Assembly (NCBI GenBank): GCA_035222895.1 | Contig: JAVYIG010000905.1 | Location: forward strand, 124,001 to 188,000 | Direction: 5' to 3' | Source of the DNA: Strongylocentrotus droebachiensis | Taxonomy: Eukaryota; Echinodermata; Echinoidea; Camarodonta; Strongylocentrotidae | DNA: 64,000 nt | Part shown: one piece after another, positions 11,501 through 21,800 of the stretch | Layout: each line of letters opens with the position of its first letter | Numbering within the stretch: position 1 is the first letter of the stretch | Program-made: the position numbers and the translations under genes | The notes under the pieces: model-generated | The model's input: only the letters and a program-made list of their open reading frames with translations | Databases searched by the model: none | What the model was told of the DNA's origin: nothing

Positions 11501-14500
11501 TAATAATATATTTATTTATAGAGCTTGAAATAGTTTAAATATTGTTAAATACACACTCCCACAAACACCCCAAACACACATATGCACACACGCACATACA
11601 CACACACGAGGGGACACATGAGGCTACAGGTAAATTTGTGTTTATTGTAATGCGAGTTCCTTCTACTTAATATAGACATGCAAGCCCAATGCCATGGGGA
11701 GACCGTCTAAAGTGCCCTGAACAGTGTTCATTACTTTCATATCCACAAACAATACAGCAGGAAACTATTCTATGTTTGGGATCATCATGAACACTACAAT
11801 AAAGGTTATGTAACAATCGATGCATCTCATCTTCAACTTTTTAATTTTGATATTAGTCCTTTTCCTTGATACCCTCAGAGGTCTATATGGAACCAGATCA
11901 TGAGATGTATTATTCGATGATTATTTACCTCATTTCTCTTTCCCATTTCTAAAACATTTCATAAAATTTGGCAATTCAATTTAAACCTCTAGACATAATA
12001 TCATTTGTTTGAAATCATACCACCCATTGGAAGAAAATGAAACTGTAAAAGTTTATGGAAAACTTATGACAGATGACGAAGCAAAAAAGATGGCCAATAT
12101 CTTACAGGAGTCGTCAGCTTAGATGTACCAAAAAAGAAATCAAATTAGTTGCCTAATGTTAACCTATACCATTACAAAAACCTTACTACAGGAAATATTA
12201 ATTTACAATGTTAGTTCTAACTACACTAGATGTATTTTTTTTCTCCCAATATCATTTTCAATTTTAAATAATATGAAATCCGTATAGGTGATGAGTCCCT
12301 TATATTATGTTGATTATGATAGCTGAGATTGAAATGAAGCAAACAATTTTTTCTTAACCTTACCTCACAAGAGTTGTCAGTGATTGCACCTGATTCACTG
12401 AGGGCATTTAATCGTGGCCTCTTTCTACTGGAGCAAAAACTTGAATCAGATTCTGAGCTACTCAGGGAAGAGGAGCTGGTATCCACCTTGATAGTGTCTG
12501 CACTTGTGATGCTATGTACATCTGAACCTTTAATAAAGAAAAAAAGATATAAAGCCATGAGCACTGTTAAAAAACAATGAATACTGGCATCTTAAACTTT
12601 GGTAGAATTGAATACAGTTGGGCCTCCTTTATCCCCACACTTGGGATCAGCACTAACATGCATAAGGGAATCCTATATTCAAAACATGCAGTTGCCGAGT
12701 TTGAATGAATGCATGTTTCTGATCATGAAAAATTGAATTGAATGTGTAATAACAATGTTGGGAATAATGTATATAAGTAACCCAAATAGTTTGCGATATT
12801 ACGAGTATGCTTGAAATCTTTGTTGGTTCCGCTAATTATTTGAGTAAAATAGGCAAATTCTCAAGTGATCTGGATAAAGGAGACTGGATAAGGGAGGTCC
12901 AACTGCATATAAATTTCTATTAGTCTAAAACCATCAGAAACCAGCTAAGTTATATTGGTCTGACACATTTGTTAATTTTATAATACTTGAGCATTTTTTA
13001 ATGGACAATTTGTTAATTGATGCATTCATTCATGTCTAAGTGAATTATAATACTAGCATTTAGAAATGTTCAATTACTTTTCCATTGGACTGTTCCCAAT
13101 GAAACCAATAGGTCTGTCCAATATAATCCAACAGAATTCTTTCATGATGGTTTTCTATAAGTATAAGACTAACAGAAAGAAATTGTTGGATTCCTATTAT
13201 TGGATCAGCAAAAATTTTCTGATGGATTTCTAATGGACCAACAGAAGTATGTGTTGGATTTCTATTGGAGCAATATAACCTTTCTGCTGGTTTCTATGGG
13301 TCCTTTATTTCCCTTTCCCTATTGAAACCATTAAACTTATTGGTTTCTATGGGTCCAATAGCCCTCACCTCGTGCTATCACACAAAGCAAACAGAATCAA
13401 AATCAGATGAGAAATGGCATAGGAGTGGCCTTTTGTAGGATTTTGAAGCAAAAGGTCAAAGATCATACACAGACACGCACAGAAACACACAAGTATGGCG
13501 CCCGTTTCACAGTCCCCTCCTCAAATTTGTTCGGTGGGGTCACAATTTAAATTAAAGACATTTTTTTTTTAAATGCAAGTTTGCATTGTTAAAAAATTCA
13601 ATTTGTAAGAATCTGTAATTTTTATAATCTTTAGACTTCGAATTTAGATCATTGACCGCCCACAAATCACGGCTCTTGTGGCAAGGTTACGTCATCAAAA
13701 AAGGGTAGGTTTTTTTTTCCTCCACCAAGTTTTGAGACCTGTGCCTGTAATTTGAACTGCACATTCATTTATTGCTTATGAAAAGCAAAATGTTAATTCC
13801 CTAGACTCTATACAGCATACAAGCCTACACTGTACCTGCTACCAGACGAACGCTGACTCATTTTAACATGCATGCACATACAATGATCAGTGGCGGATCC
13901 AGCAGGGGGCGCACCCGGCATGTGCCCCCTCTATATTTTGAGAATTACCTCGTGAACATACACATTACTAAGGTTAAATTGTGATCTGCGCCCCCTCTTT
14001 ATTTTTAATATGCTCTTTGCACCCCTCTAACTCTATTTTAAAATCCTGAATCCGCTACTGATGATATCACATTTAGCAGGGATTTGCAATTTTGTATTAT
14101 AATGCACTTTATCCAAAACTTACCAGACCATTCTTCATCTTCTTTTAGCACCATGAGGCTGACTGTGGGATTGCTGGTCACCACATCTCCTAGTACGTCA
14201 TCGTCTATACCAAACCCTTCTTGTTCATCCACAAGTACGAGATCTTCCCCATCCCTTATGTGGAATTTTCTTCTGACTGTAGGAGAGATTAAATAAATGA
14301 GAATAAATATCACAGTGCACTTTTCAGTTTCTTACAGATTGATGGCTCAGTCATAATAAACGAATGCTGCAAAAACTGCTGCTACAAGCCCAACTGTGCT
14401 ATAGTATACAAATAAAGCACGTCCCAGAGTGCAATAGCGGTGAATGCAGTACGCGCGAGGTTTCTTTATATTGGTGCCGCTCTGTGCAACAAGCCGCTTG

Positions 14501-15967
14501 CGGCGAGTTGACAGTGCGAACCATCTGAAGAAACCGAGCGAACACTGCATTTACGTTTCGCACAACAGGGTCAAGTGCGTTATTTGTTTTATAAAATAGC
14601 GACACAAACAGCAACAAACAAAAGTTTAGATCTTAAGTATACGAGAGTTCGATCTAGATCTAGAGTTATGTTGGTTCTAGAAATAAAATGAGGGTCTAAG
14701 ACCTTGCAGGCTTACCAAAAAGTCTACAGGATTCATTGTTTGATTAAAAATAAAATGCATAGGGTGTCTAGAGACGAGTCTACATCAGACAGCTGAAATT
14801 CCTGGCTTCATTATAAAATCCAAAAGTCAAAACGGGTCTAAATCCAAGGCAAAAGTAAAACAAAAATTTGCTTTCTAATAATACCCCGCTCTAGCTAGAG
14901 CTAACGCGTACGCTGCGCTGGGGATCATGGTGGATCTTGGAGCGTACAATATTAGCTACGCGTAGCCTATAGCCTACAATGCACTCGAGGGAGCGTACTA
15001 GTACTACGCGTACGCGCGCGCACTGGATCCCCATGGTCACGCGTACGCACCGTGCAATATAACTTTTTACTGCGCTTTTTCTGCACTCATTTCTGCAAAA
15101 TCGTGCTTGCATCAAAAATTTGTCAATGCCATGTGACGCGTATTGACCAATCACGATGCTTAAAATACTAGGCTAGATCTAGAGCCATTTTATAATACAC
15201 CCTAAAACTGTTAAATGGGACATCAAGCTCAACCGGGGGTGGAGTTTGGACTGTTGTGTGCGCTACAAATAGTCTAGATCTAGATCTAGATCTAGAGATT
15301 GAATTTCCATGTTTATTATTTTTGCATTTTTTTTATTACATGAATGGGGTAGATCTAGTCTAGATCTAACGTTAGATCTAGATCTAGATATCTCAGATCT
15401 AGGCCTAATGTCAATGCAGATCTAACGTTAGAACTCTAGATCTAACTGTTAGGCCTAGAAATCTAGAGTCTAGATCTAGTCTAGACTTCTAGATCTAGAT
15501 CTAGATCTAGCCTAGACCTGATATTTTTGCAAAAACCCAGGATTAGGCCCTAGACTAGGTCTAGATCTACTGATTTTTCCTTTACATTTTGAAACAAATA
15601 TGTATTAAATAACAATATATAGACCTAGATCTATCATGAATGTTTGCCCTTTGGAGTATTTATCAATGATAATTTTTCAGAAATCCATAAAATATTAAAT
15701 GGCATCATGCTGACCGGATACCCAACCCGGCCGGACAGCCAAGGCATAGTAGGCCTAGACCTCTAGGCCTGGGCTACCCAACGACAGGCGCGGCTAGCGC
15801 CAGCTGACGAACACGTAATACTATAGGCTAGATCTATAAAAGTTTATAACAAACAAGAACCATGTACACTTACTGAGTTCAAAGAATCCTACTGTGTCTT
15901 CTGGATCTATAGGCAGGTATTTTCTAATACTTCGATCCGCTGAACAGACCCTGACGCTTAATGGCAT
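5245..15967 (-). CDS. Transposon ORF1: CIDE-N domain plus SAMD3-like protein, nine exons
   Basis: Joined minus-strand exons: 15967-15874, 14276-14124, 12527-12364, 11317-11187, 10179-10086, 9170-8829, 8247-8073, 6562-6429, 5568-5245. They total 1611 nt with continuous phase, giving 536 aa. All introns are GT-AG. Residues about 2-82 read like a CIDE-N/CAD domain: a VRVCSADRSIRK start similar to the VCNHDRSSRR style of CIDE proteins, then LVLVDE..G..IDDD and a final MVLKEDEEW. A Ser/Asp/Glu-rich linker carries RKRPR (117-121), a possible nuclear signal. DKTRRQM (162-168), GIVNLFPRLKDP and the last 108 residues resemble proteins called 'sterile alpha motif domain-containing 3-like' in fish (recollection). 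The protein lies between the transposon termini, upstream of and overlapping the transposase, so a role as the element's second, DNA-binding or regulatory protein is inferred. No catalytic motif was recognised. Confidence 0.75.
5569..6428. other. ORF1 intron 8
   Basis: AT-rich intron of 860 bp, donor GTATTT and acceptor CAACACAG on the minus strand. No repeats of note were seen in it. Confidence 0.6.
6429..6562 (-). CDS. ORF1 exon 8
   Basis: Acceptor GCACAG, donor GTATTT, phase 1 to 0. Only the linked frame (GWNSSTSAILLLLCLLPPAS) joins both neighbours. The hydrophobic LLLLCLL run in it comes from a CTC/CTT-rich stretch. Confidence 0.65.
6563..8072. other. ORF1 intron 7
   Basis: Intron of 1.5 kb. 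It contains a G9 run near 7740 and a MITE-like foldback at 7836-8028 lying only about 45 bases from the exon 7 donor. Confidence 0.6.
7836..8028. mobile_element. MITE-like foldback element
   Basis: The left arm GGTGGAATTCTCAATGGTGG continues as TTTAAGACCA. The right end, reversed, reads GGTGGAATTCTTGATGGTGG then TTTATTTGAGACCA, giving about 18 of 20 identical terminal bases. The interior repeats CCATGG and TGGTTTA words inversely. No ORF. Confidence 0.65.
8073..8247 (-). CDS. ORF1 exon 7
   Basis: Acceptor TTGCAG, donor GTATTT (weaker). Encodes IEVDFRKLFPE..FLTKWPELKPK with a Lys/Leu-rich helix. Ends phase 1. Confidence 0.75.
8248..8828. other. ORF1 intron 6
   Basis: Intron of 581 bp with GT-AG borders on the minus strand. 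No recognisable repeat or coding content. Confidence 0.55.
8829..9170 (-). CDS. ORF1 exon 6
   Basis: Internal exon of exactly 114 codons, acceptor CTTTAG, donor GTAAGT. Opens with EAYFDARSNTGFLAARIK, the family's GFLA-R-K landmark, then a Pro/Ser/Gly-rich stretch and the YDEDLNWLRHCP motif. Confidence 0.8.
9622..10069. mobile_element. Long foldback MITE in ORF1 intron 5
   Basis: The termini are GGGCCCATATTCAA and its inverse TTGAATATGGGCCC (14 bp perfect). Inverted similarity continues inward for roughly 100 bases through AAATACTT, GCTAAGTATTT and TTTACTT words. It is a 448-bp non-coding element inside the intron between exons 5 and 6 (9171-10085). Confidence 0.7.
10086..10179 (-). CDS. ORF1 exon 5
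   Basis: Acceptor TCACAG, donor GTAAGT, phase 2 to 0. Encodes KHPKAAMKTKYAMGIVNLFP and a following RLKDP, matching the family's 'VN-FP-L-DP' landmark. Confidence 0.75.
10390..11036. repeat. Interspersed repeat ending in a GGAGGCAT hairpin, with ACGG microsatellite
   Basis: Starts near a perfect 8-bp hairpin GGCCTCAT-GACG-ATGAGGCC and ends with ATGCCTCCG..CGGAGGCAT (about 11000-11033). A (GACGGACG)n tract lies at 10930-10983. CCAAAATCTTC-type and TTTGACCCC words recur inside. It occupies ORF1 intron 4 (10180-11186). I recall similar GGCGGAGGCATAA repeats in marine invertebrate genomes, but cannot name the family. Confidence 0.5.
11187..11317 (-). CDS. ORF1 exon 4 (SAMD3-like region)
   Basis: Acceptor TTGCAG, donor GTAAGT. 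Encodes ILRHRGDAIL..DKTRRQMINLL..HMQEHYG, a helical segment typical of the SAMD3-like family. Confidence 0.75.
11318..12363. other. ORF1 intron 3
   Basis: Intron of about 1.05 kb, AT-rich, with a (CA)n-like degenerate tract at 11547-11608. Nothing else recognisable. Confidence 0.55.
12364..12527 (-). CDS. ORF1 exon 3 (serine-rich acidic linker with basic motif)
   Basis: Acceptor TTAAAG, donor GTAAGG, phase 1 to 0. The product is low-complexity Ser/Asp/Glu with SSRKRPRL, and is probably disordered. Confidence 0.7.
12615..12905. mobile_element. TIR MITE in ORF1 intron 2 (mariner/Tigger style)
   Basis: Termini CAGTTGGGCCTCCTTTATCC and, reversed from the right end, CAGTTGGACCTCCCTTATCC (18 of 20 identical). 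The left flank is TA; the right flank is CA, so one copy of a TA target duplication may have mutated. No coding capacity. The family style is from memory. Confidence 0.65.
13060..13380. repeat. Internally repetitive TTTCTATTGG/CCAATAGAAA tract
   Basis: Repeated, degenerate words such as GGTTTCTATGGG, GGATTTCTATTGG and CCAATGAAACCAATAG occur in both orientations. Possibly a decayed foldback repeat; boundaries uncertain. Confidence 0.35.
13888..14060. mobile_element. Short hAT-style MITE in ORF1 intron 2
   Basis: Starts CAGTGGCGGATCCAG and ends with the inverse of CAGTAGCGGATTCAG (13 of 15). ATGAT lies immediately on both sides and may be part of a target duplication. The interior is C/G-homopolymer rich (CCCCCTCT). 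The CAGTGGCGGATC terminus is common among animal hAT-like MITEs (recollection). Confidence 0.65.
14124..14276 (-). CDS. ORF1 exon 2 (second half of CIDE-N-like domain)
   Basis: Acceptor CTACAG and donor GTAAGT. The joined codon gives isoleucine, continuing FFEL-IRRKF. The exon ends just after EDEEWS, almost exactly at the expected end of a CIDE-N fold, so exons 1-2 form a discrete module. Confidence 0.75.
14277..15873. other. ORF1 intron 1, with CTAGATCT-rich DNA
   Basis: The 14340-15180 part is relatively GC- and CpG-rich (many GTACGCGT-like words) but shows no supported gene. 15265-15560 is dominated by overlapping CTAGATCT/AGATCTAG palindromic words, and 15720-15840 by GGCCTAG and GCGCTAGC words. 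Confidence 0.5.
15265..15560. repeat. CTAGATCTAGATC simple repeat region
   Basis: More than a dozen AGATCT hexamers lie in under 300 bases, with interspersed AACGTTAGA words. Each unit is its own reverse complement, so the tract can fold on itself. Confidence 0.7.
15874..15967 (-). CDS. ORF1 exon 1 (first half of CIDE-N-like domain)
   Basis: Starts at ATG 15967 and encodes residues 1-31 with one base over. The donor is GTAAGT (15873-15868). The ATG is the first in frame and sits about 380 bases inside the right transposon end. Confidence 0.7.
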
Positions 15968-16189
15968 GGTTGCATGCACTTCGATCACTTCACATCTAGA
16001 ATCTAGGCCTAATTTGAAGAATTACTACTCCAGAATCAAGACTTCAAGTCAGTGCCAGTGAAATTCTCTAGCCACATGCTCTCGTCTAGCTGTGCGCGCG
16101 CAGCTGCAGAGGCGCATATCGGATCATATGACAACTTTCGTCCAATGATTTTCGTCGAATTCTCTAGCTTATGCGCATGTGCGATTTTA
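15968..16189. promoter_or_regulatory. Presumed 5' UTR/promoter region of the CACTA genes
   Basis: Lies between the ORF1 start codon and the right subterminal repeats, so any promoter driving both minus-strand ORFs should be here. CpG dinucleotides are moderately frequent (GCGCGCGCAGC near 16095). No TATA box was identified; position is the main argument. Confidence 0.35.
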
Positions 16190-16343
16190 TAACACCAAAT
16201 ATGACACCATCAGCCTGTAATTGAATATTTTCACACCGTTGGTGTTATTTTTCGCCAATCGGACATGAAATGAACACCAAGGGTGTTGATATTTTTCTAT
16301 TCCATGCTGGTGTTGAATATTTAACACCCTGGTTTTTGCAGTG
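16190..16343 (-). repeat. Right subterminal repeats and terminal inverted repeat
   Basis: Contains AACACC/GGTGTT words in both orientations near 16191, 16204, 16238, 16274, 16287, 16309 and 16324, then the terminal GTTTTTGCAGTG ending at 16343. The right cluster is shorter than the left one. Confidence 0.75.
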
Positions 16344-18465
16344 TAGCGTGGTCAGGATTTGGGATTTAAATGGGGCCAGTGAAGTCGCGCCCACCACTGG
16401 ATAGGCATAAATCACAAAGGCGGAAAATGGAAAAAAAGTAAATATAAAATGAGCAATCATGACATGAAAATTAGGTACAAAATGACTAGTTTATTAGCTT
16501 GCAAAAACGTTTACATTTTTCTGCCGAACATCCGAACCAGGCCTTTGCGTTCGGTTCGGTTCGGTTCGGTGCTTTGTTCGGCTACAGCACTAGTAATGAC
16601 TTTTGCAACTTCAGTCACAACTACAATACTACCTAAAATGAGAGTATAGATTTTGCTTCTTAAAAGAAAAAGATTCTACATGTACTGTATGTACATGTAC
16701 ATGTATGCATGTAAAAGATATTTAAAGATTCACATTGAAAAAATTTGTTATGGTACTATAACAGCCCATGTAGTATGAAGTGTATAAAGCTTTTACCATG
16801 CTTTCATGTGACTGATGATCCCATGGAAAACACAGGTGTACATGGTTTGAAAGATTTCTGGTATTGACTCTTGATTACATAATTTGACCTAATTTATACA
16901 TTAAATATAAATAAGTCACAGGTAACAAAACGAAGTGAAAAGCCAAATGTTATAGGTCAATAAGAATACCTATAAAGTTTCATGTGCAATACATCCATAT
17001 CTTACTTAGATAAAAGATAGATGTCCAAAGCTGTGACCTTTAGCTCAAAGCTGCTGAAAAACATATTGGTGTATTTACTTTGTATATTCTACATTGTACA
17101 TGTATTTGCAAGGAATTTACAATTTGATATATACTGAATAACTTGTGAGTATACCCATGAAATTGATATACATTTTAGTTCTGACTTTAAGAATGAAAGC
17201 ATCGGTTCCGATGTAATAGTGAAAATAACTGCATAGCAATTTTTCTGAAGAAAAAGGAATGCATAGACGTGTCGCAGACAACAACAAAATGACGTCAAAG
17301 CTCAATTTGGTGAGCTTGCAAAAGAATGTGGCACTTGAGAGATTCTGTTCAATTGTAGATGGCCCTACAGTTTCATAAGGAGACGGAGCTCAAGCTCTTC
17401 ATATTTAACCTAAGGCTAGAATTTATTATTAGTAATAGGCTTTTATTGGTGTAATCATCCATGCTTGTGTCAGAATTGAGAAATGAGTGAGATTCATCTG
17501 GAGTTCCTTTTGAAGATTTTTCTCAATGACGTATGATGTTAGTATGACTTCATGATTCTAGGAATTTAAAAGACCATTAGTAGGGCTTTAAGATGCTCAT
17601 TATGGTACTCTTGGAGGCTATACATATATTTATAGAAGAAAATACTGGAATTAATTCTTTGTGCTTTAAATCCTTGTGCATCAAGCGTTATGGCTGTATA
17701 GATGTGTGTCCGTCGTTACAGATGTTGATGTTTTGATCATTTTAATTTACTCTATGCTCCTGGCTCGGGCATCAATGGATGCATGATTTATGGATTGTCT
17801 CAAGGCAGCACCAACATGAATAGGATGGAACAAAAGATGCAAGGCAACTTGTCATTAAGGTTGATAGATTGAAATCTATTTGTAGAGGTAAACATGTATT
17901 CACTTAAACAGCATCAGAAACTACAGAAAGCCACTCATTATAGTCATAATGGCCCTCATTTTAAGTACTGTCTTTCTCTCTTTTTAAATTTGTCATTATG
18001 TCATTTGATATGGTTGTCCTCTTCCGCTGGATTTCAGTAAAGTAGAAATCAGATGATGATTAGTATTTTATTGTTCTGACCTTGGGTTAACTAATAATTC
18101 AACTTGATGGTGCACTGAATGTCACAATGAATATTATTAACACATTTGATTGGCGAATAAAGTGCCTACCGGTAAGAAGGAAGCTGGGACAGAATAAATA
18201 TCAGTTTTAAGAAATTATTATCGTAAAGTTATTTGTGAAACATCATGAATCATCACACTTATCTTCATTTTGTTCTGAGGATAACTTCTGTATATTGTCT
18301 TTATGATGATCTTGTGGGTATGCTTCCATAGAGTACAGTCATTTGTGATTAAAGGTGACATCAAGCAGCTCAATAACTTTTTTCTTCTTTTTTCTTTGGC
18401 TCATTACTCTGTTATACATTTTTTACCAAATATTTTATGGCACATGTCATTCCCCTGTAGCCTTG
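16344..18465. other. Noncoding right flank of the CACTA element
   Basis: No supported gene. Holds a short TTCGG iteration (16550-16568) and an ATGTAC-rich tract (16678-16712). Confidence 0.5.
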
Positions 18466-18837
18466 GGGCGTGTTCATGCTTCACTTTTTCTGGCCAGAAT
18501 CAGGCATCTGTTACGCGTTTAGTTTAAAACACGGTTGCATCTTAGCTTACTTTTGTAGAATCACCGAAAAACGGCGATCACGAACGCTGATCGTAAACTC
18601 ACAAAAAGATGCGTTTACAATTGTAAACGCGTTTAAATGGGGTCAACGCACTGACCTCTAGTGGGTCTACGTAGCATGCACAGTGAAGGTCACACAAGGC
18701 CACACAAGGAGAATTGCCTGGATGAGCCAGAGAAGTAAGCATGAACAGTACACCGTGGAACTGCGATCACGATGAGCGTTTACGATGAGCGTTTCAGATC
18801 GCTCATTCTACCTTCAAAATCAAGCATGAACGCGCCC
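18466..18837. mobile_element. TIR element, 372 bp, noncoding
   Basis: Starts GGGCGTGTTCATGCTT and ends with the inverse of GGGCGCGTTCATGCTT (15 of 16). The interior has GCGATCACGA and GATGAGCGTTT words, with ATCGC/GCGAT in both orientations. No clear target duplication was found, and no ORF. Confidence 0.65.
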
Positions 18838-21800
18838 ATGGACATTCAATGTATTTTTGTTTATATGTATTTTTTTTAATTCATCTTTTTTCAAAAGCAG
18901 AACTAAAATAATAAATAAGTTATGGTCCTCATGCAGTACATGTACATCCCAATGTAATTTGTGTATGCCCTAAATTGTTGAATTAAACTTAAAGTGAGAC
19001 TAATTACAAATTATTGCCAATTCATTCATCTTAATGGCAGAAATTAATATTAACCAAAAAAAAAATCAGGTGGACTGGCAAATGCTATGCAAACGCAGCA
19101 GAATGGAATTATGATTTGAAAGCGGTGATCCATAGTGGAATTCTAATGGACATTGCCACAGTCATTTGGTCTAGATGAGTCAACACAGAGCTCTCTTTTA
19201 ATTGCTAATTAACTCTGTTTGTTTTTTCCCCACATGGTGTCGTCATTGCATGCTTATGAGTTTATGAGTCTAACAGAACCTGCAGGACATGTACAGTATA
19301 CAATGTACATGTACATACATGTTCAATACCTTCTTCATTAAAGGTTTCAATTTGATATACCTTTCTATAGAATTTGGTTTATAATAGTCTATTAAGTAGA
19401 CAATTTTAATTTCTATTATTTCCATTCAGTTGAATCCATAGTTATCTCAGATTTATAATTCAATTTGTTATTAGAGTTAAACAGTCTCTCTGGCATTTCT
19501 TTACCTCAATAATTCTCATTCAGCCAGAAGGGTGTCAATTCAATGTAAAGTGTTATACCTGTTGGTTAGTCTATTTCTCTCCGCATTTGAGATTTATAAA
19601 TGGAAATTGAAATTCTATTTTATTTTCATTGGTATTGTAGACAACTGATACGTAAGGGGGTTAGATATGAAGATGAGCTAGGTATGAACATTTCTTCAAA
19701 GTGTTGCTGAAATTCAATGATAATAATCATAGCACGAGCAAGTCACTCAACGCTCTTTATGAGAAATTTATAAATTATTGCATTTTTATGGTTACTCGGT
19801 CTTTGACAATGATTAATGATAATTAGCTCGGTCGGGCTAGACCAGGTATACGATGTACTTGAACATCAATAACCAGGAAATGACCTGATAATGGTAGACC
19901 GTGATGTATAAATCAACCATATTGTATGCTGCTTATCCAGTAATACCACAGATGACTATATCATTGATAGGCAGCTCTTATTGAGCTGACATTTGTCCAG
20001 TATGCCTTGTACGTGGTAAACCCTCCATTATGAACTGCTATTCGTACACACTACATATGTACACCGTGTACACCCTGTACATGGTATGTATTCTTAATTT
20101 CTTATCATGTACTGTACTAGACAATAAGTAGACACAGTAACTTATTCTAATTTCAGTCATGATGTATACCTGGGCAATTATGCCCCAGAGATTGTGTTGA
20201 AAATGAAAATATGATAATAGTCGTGATTTGGGTCTAGAGTATCCATCTTGGTAATTCGAAGATATCTTCAGAACTAATGACCTGAATATTATAATTGTAT
20301 TTGTGTATGAATCGATGGAATGATAGATTGTAAACATGAGATTCCCCACAAAAATCTTAATTATCATTATTTGTTTTATATAACATCAAAAATTATAATT
20401 TAAAAGAAAATATATCCCCAAAAATATATCAACAAAATATAATATCAACAAATATATTACCAAAAATATGGGCAACATATAACCAAAAATGCATGCCGAA
20501 TATAATTAAAAATGCAGGCTCAATGACGTAGTCGTTTGATAGATTATTTATTGAATATCATGTGACCAACAATCCTCCAAACAAATGACAAGGATTTTTA
20601 TAATAAAGGATGTTTGAATTGAGAAATTGTTTGAATAAGCCATAGCTGAAGATAGAGGGGAACATCAAAATGTATGGAATGAGATTGGTCTTGACAGTGT
20701 TAGTGTGATTCCAAATCCATCTAGAGTTTCAACCTCTATTTAAATGAAATAACAGAAAGGGCAGAGTACGTGTATATAGTGCATGCATGCGATTCTTCGC
20801 TTACATGTACATTGGTGTGATAATATCATCTCATCCAATTTGAAGTATTTATAAAAATGTAAATTTATTTATAAATATGCATAATATTGTTACTATTTAA
20901 TCTATATGCACTGTCCATGTTTATACGTATCATTAGCTTGTCCTTTTGGCGATTGAGCCTTAGAATGCCTGGGTAAATAAGTAACAGAAGGCAAGAAAAC
21001 AAAAACTGTCTCTAATGAGAGACTAATTTTCGTATCCCCTAAAAATAATATGAAATTAGATCAGCCATATATCATATCAATATAAAGTGTGAAATCTTAC
21101 AGCCACGTGTCTAGGTGTAGTAAATTATGGATGAAAAAAATAGAAACCGATGTTGCAGAACGCTACCCTGTAGGAAAGTGATATGGGCGAGTGGGTGCAT
21201 CTTAGGCATGAATATGTATTTGAGATATGAGGTAACGTCCTGCTAGTTCAAGAGGAAATGGTTGATATTTTATATGAAAATTCCCCATCAAGAGCCTTTA
21301 TTCATAGGGAATAAATCATGATATTTAATGGCTGTTAAATATTCTCGGCCTGCGAAGGACATGTACATATATATACCGGTACATGTACATGAATATTGTA
21401 TATAAATTACTCCTTGCAGGTTGAATTTAATTTTATGAGAAAGAGCACAGCAATGTTCACTTGTTTGCATGGTGACTGACTAATAAGATGAGACTACATG
21501 ATGTTAAGCATCTTGTATCCAGGGATACCATCAATATGTTATAGGTCATGTCACATTGATGTGAGCTATTAGATGTGAGATGATGGCCCCCTGTAAAGGG
21601 CCCCCACAAAGATGGTAATCGTGATCCTTGCCATATGGGCCTTATGGGGGCTGACCTCCAAGTTCATATTATAGTGTATTTACTGCAAATACAAATTCCT
21701 CAAAAGAACACTTGACCTAGCTATTCTGTCTAAATGCTTTGTGGAGAATTATGATGCCTGTCTTCCATATCATAGCAACATAAAACATCTAACCTGGCCT

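Larger units (their letters stand above)
336..16343 (-). mobile_element. Complete ~16-kb EnSpm/CACTA-type DNA transposon
   Basis: The left end begins CACTGCAAAAAC at 336. The right end, read on the minus strand from 16343, begins with the same 12 bases; both ends then continue as GGTGTTAAAT and TCAACACC with a few differences. TA flanks both sides and fits a 2-bp target duplication. CACTA-superfamily elements have CACTA/CACTG termini, subterminal repeats and usually two genes, a transposase and a second protein, and all of these are present. Both genes read minus, from the right end toward the left. No stop or frameshift was found in either reading frame, and all eight introns of ORF1 have GT-AG borders with consistent phase, so the copy may be young and autonomous. 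Smaller elements nested in its introns account for part of the unusual length. Inference: the superfamily assignment rests on termini and transposase style, not on a database search. Confidence 0.85.

Noticed and set aside
14347..15154. Minus-strand frames of 67-87 codons in ORF1 intron 1
   Set aside because: No family resemblance, and the flanking exons join in phase without them.
16550..16568. Telomere-like TTCGG iteration
   Set aside because: Only about four units and not a known animal telomere motif.
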